DNA from: Merluccius polli
Lineage: Eukaryota; Chordata; Actinopteri; Gadiformes; Merlucciidae
Length of the DNA stretch: 64,000 bases
Direction: 5' to 3'
NCBI GenBank assembly: GCA_030340625.1
Contig: JAOPHQ010002897.1
Span: forward strand, 1-64,000
Shown here: piece by piece, positions 62,185 through 64,000 of the stretch
Layout of the letters: every line of letters starts with the position of its first letter
Position numbering within the stretch: the first letter of the stretch is position 1
Position numbers and translations under genes: made by a program
The notes under the pieces: generated by a model
What the model was told of the DNA's origin: nothing
Database searches by the model: none
What the model saw: only the letters and a program-made list of their open reading frames with translations

Positions 62185-62192
62185 TGACGTCA
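62185..62192. promoter_or_regulatory. CRE/ATF palindrome TGACGTCA next to an ETS core, sephs2 promoter
   Basis: TGACGTCA at 62185-62192 is directly preceded by aggaag, giving a composite ETS-CRE arrangement about 110 bp upstream of the sephs2 ATG. No TATA box is seen, which fits a housekeeping promoter. Function is inferred from motif and position only. Confidence 0.5.
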
Positions 62193-62199
62193 TTGCTCC

Positions 62200-62937
62200 A
62201 AACTGTAAGGTGTACCCTGCTACTAAAATGATTTAAATCCAACAAAAATAAATATTAAACCTGCTGCTACTCATTTTAACAAACTATAACACCATAAAAG
62301 AATGAATGTACACGTTATAGAAATTAACATTTGACTTTAAACTGAACCAGTATAATCGATTGAGCAATTCATACCCCCAACACATGGAGTTGAATGGTCT
62401 GTTCCAAAGTCGCTATCTACTGCCCCCTGTTGGATCTGTGTGATGCAGTTACAACCGGTTACAACTGTTAAACGTACATAGTACGTACATAAATGGAGGA
62501 AATGGGGGGTCAATTTTTGACATTGCACATATTCTAACTGTAATACAAATTTGTATTGAAAAAAAAGTATCCCAGGGGCGCAGTCAGCTTCGACAAAACT
62601 TTGCCAACCGTTTCATTTATCTCAACGGAAATGGTGGTGCGTTCAACAATGGTGTGCTGCAAGAGGGGTGTAACCGTATATTATGTCTATGGGTGTAACA
62701 TCAAAGGGCGGACCTTGTAGCAGGGAGCGTAATTTGAAGTTGTCCAAATCCCACAGAACCACAGGAGATGTCAAAACAAGATGTTGTCAGCAAGACGGCA
62801 GATCCACCAATAACCAAAAATGAAGCAATAACTAAATTAAGTTATAAGTAGAAAATGCATTTCCTGCAGAAAACGCGTGTGAATGCTGGAAGCTGAATGA
62901 TAAGCGCAAAGCAGAAATATAAAATGAATTGATCTGA
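62200..62937. other. Upstream flank of sephs2, nothing recognised
   Basis: About 740 bp with short open frames but no domain, terminal repeat or RNA gene that I can identify. Confidence 0.5.
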
Positions 62938-63245
62938 AGAATCTGAAAGTAGTAGTAGAAGCTGAAATAGTAGAAGAAGCTGAAAGTAGTAGTAGAAGCT
63001 GAAATAGTAGAAGAATCTGAAAGTAGTAGTAGAAGCTGAAATAGTAGAAGAATCTGAAAGTAGTAGTAGAAGCTGAAATAGTAGAAGAATCTGAAAGTAG
63101 TAGAAGAAGCTGAAATAGTAGAAGAAGCTGAAAGTAGTAGTAGAAGCTGAAATAGTAGAAGAATCTGAAAGTAGTAGTAGAAGCTGAAATAGTAGAAGAA
63201 GCTGAAAGTAGCTGAATAAGTAATACTAATAGCTGAAGTAGAAGT
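62938..63245. repeat. 37-bp minisatellite, about 8 copies
   Basis: The unit contains ctgaaagtagtagtagaag and ctgaaatagtagaag; starts at 62943, 62980, 63017 and 63054 give a 37-bp period. Units differ by aatctg/aagctg variants. Because 37 is not a multiple of three, long Ser/Phe/Leu-rich frames arise on the minus strand without being genes. Confidence 0.92.
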
Positions 63246-63254
63246 AACTGAAGT

Positions 63255-63400
63255 AGTAACAACACTGCTGAACGTCCTCAAAAAGTAGCCCTATCTGGCA
63301 ACACTGTCTGAACGTCCTCAAAAGGTAGCCCAAACTGGCAACACTGTCTGATCCTCAAAAAGCAGCCCAATCTGGCAACACTGCTGAACGTCCCCTCGCT
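63255..63400. repeat. ~48-bp tandem repeat, about 3 copies
   Basis: The motifs tgaacgtcctcaaaa and ctggcaacactg recur at about 63268, 63309 and 63351, with a final partial unit at 63376. The spacing is somewhat irregular, 40-50 bp. Confidence 0.8.
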
Positions 63401-63419
63401 CGAGCGCCGTCAACGTGAA

Positions 63420-63770
63420 GTCAACTGAAAATGAATAAGTTAAACTGTGAAACTCTTAATAAATATAAATGCTATCGAAATTTCGTTTGGATATTATGGG
63501 ATATACAAGTCTGTAGATTTGTGACATTTTTTGAACGAAGGTTACAAACGATTGAGAATTGATTTAGTTAGGCCTACGATGTGTAACTGTCAGAGATCAA
63601 TGTGTAATCGATGTGTAACTGTGAGATCAACTGAAGAGAACCCGAAACTTAAACTGTGATTCTGAATAAATATAAATGCTATCGAAATTTTGTTTGGATA
63701 TCGTTATTATTGAATATACAAATCTGTAGATTAGTGACACATTTTTTGAATGAAGGTTAACGGTTGAAAA
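63420..63770. repeat. ~200-bp direct repeat, two copies
   Basis: aaatgctatcgaaattt, with its flanks (tctgtagatt, gtgaca, ttttttgaa), occurs at about 63465-63545 and again at about 63673-63755, in the same orientation with a handful of substitutions and small indels. Confidence 0.8.
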
Positions 63771-63794
63771 GTGAATGAATTAGTTACGACGTCT

Positions 63795-64000
63795 TAAAGG
63801 GGAACTTGGCAACTCTAGCCATTTCTTCGCTGGTTTTCACTTTTGTGGTCGCATGTTTTCTCAACGAGCTCCCCCTACAGGTCTGGGACGTACATTACAC
63901 AACACTGTCGTAAAAAAACGAACTTGCGGCACCCTCCTCCCTCTTTCTACCGCTGCTCATGTGCATTTGTTGCCGGACTTTTTCGTGTGGCGCGATGTCT
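63795..64000. other. Possible transposon end at window edge
   Basis: TTAAAGGGGAACTTGGCAAC at 63795 resembles the TTAA-plus-repeat edge of TTAA-inserted elements, but the other end lies beyond the window. No coding sequence is recognised. Confidence 0.3.

Noticed and set aside
62832..63281. Two overlapping ~145-codon minus-strand frames rich in Phe, Tyr, Leu and Ser
   Set aside because: They come from the 37-bp minisatellite, whose period is not a multiple of three. There is no start context, splice site or domain.

Overview
The window is from a vertebrate genome, almost certainly a teleost fish. Its genes have spliced exons with GT-AG introns and vertebrate protein families. The space between exons is filled with transposon families typical of fish: L2/CR1-group LINEs with an esterase-type ORF1, hAT-like elements with 8-bp target duplications, Tc1, PIF/Harbinger, CACTA-like and TTAA-inserting elements, plus many CA, CT and AT microsatellites. 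The species cannot be fixed from the sequence.

Three host genes were assembled by matching splice sites and reading phases, all on the minus strand. (1) 14996-17493 is an mgat4c-like N-acetylglucosaminyltransferase: 4 exons, 449 aa, Golgi type II membrane protein. (2) 21671-55953 is ap4b1, the beta subunit of the AP-4 adaptor complex: 13 exons, 818 aa, spread over 34 kb because the introns are packed with transposons. (3) 57328-62077 is sephs2, selenophosphate synthetase 2: 8 exons, 432 aa including an in-frame UGA at codon 49 read as selenocysteine. A SECIS-like fold lies in its 3' UTR near 56688-56731. In all three the exon lengths sum to an exact multiple of three.

Layout. 1-300 is a minisatellite. 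1801-9194 is an L2-type LINE split by a 4.1-kb near-perfect palindrome (2187-6324). 9200-14700 is a nested set: a foldback-type repeat hit by a Harbinger remnant (9272-10734) and by a CACTA-like element (10883-14624) that still carries a spliceable four-exon SAM-domain gene. 14996-17493 is mgat4c-like, followed by about 3.8 kb of intergenic sequence. 21.3-56 kb is ap4b1. Its introns hold a four-level hAT nest (25766-31000), two TTAA-inserted foldback elements (32907-34760 and 35048-35778), a solo LTR, a second L2 copy (39357-43375), a LINE relic with two hAT insertions (43727-46001), a Tc1 element (47440-48391), further LINE relics and a hAT-in-hAT pair (54016-55279). 56.5-62.2 kb is sephs2. 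The window ends in minisatellites and direct repeats (62938-63800).

The three host genes do not form a functional unit. AP-4 sorts cargo at the trans-Golgi network, MGAT4 enzymes branch N-glycans in the Golgi, and SEPHS2 supplies selenophosphate for selenocysteine synthesis. Most of the unusual biology lies in the transposon nests, in the recoded UGA of sephs2, and in a sephs2 splice donor located inside a CA/GT microsatellite.
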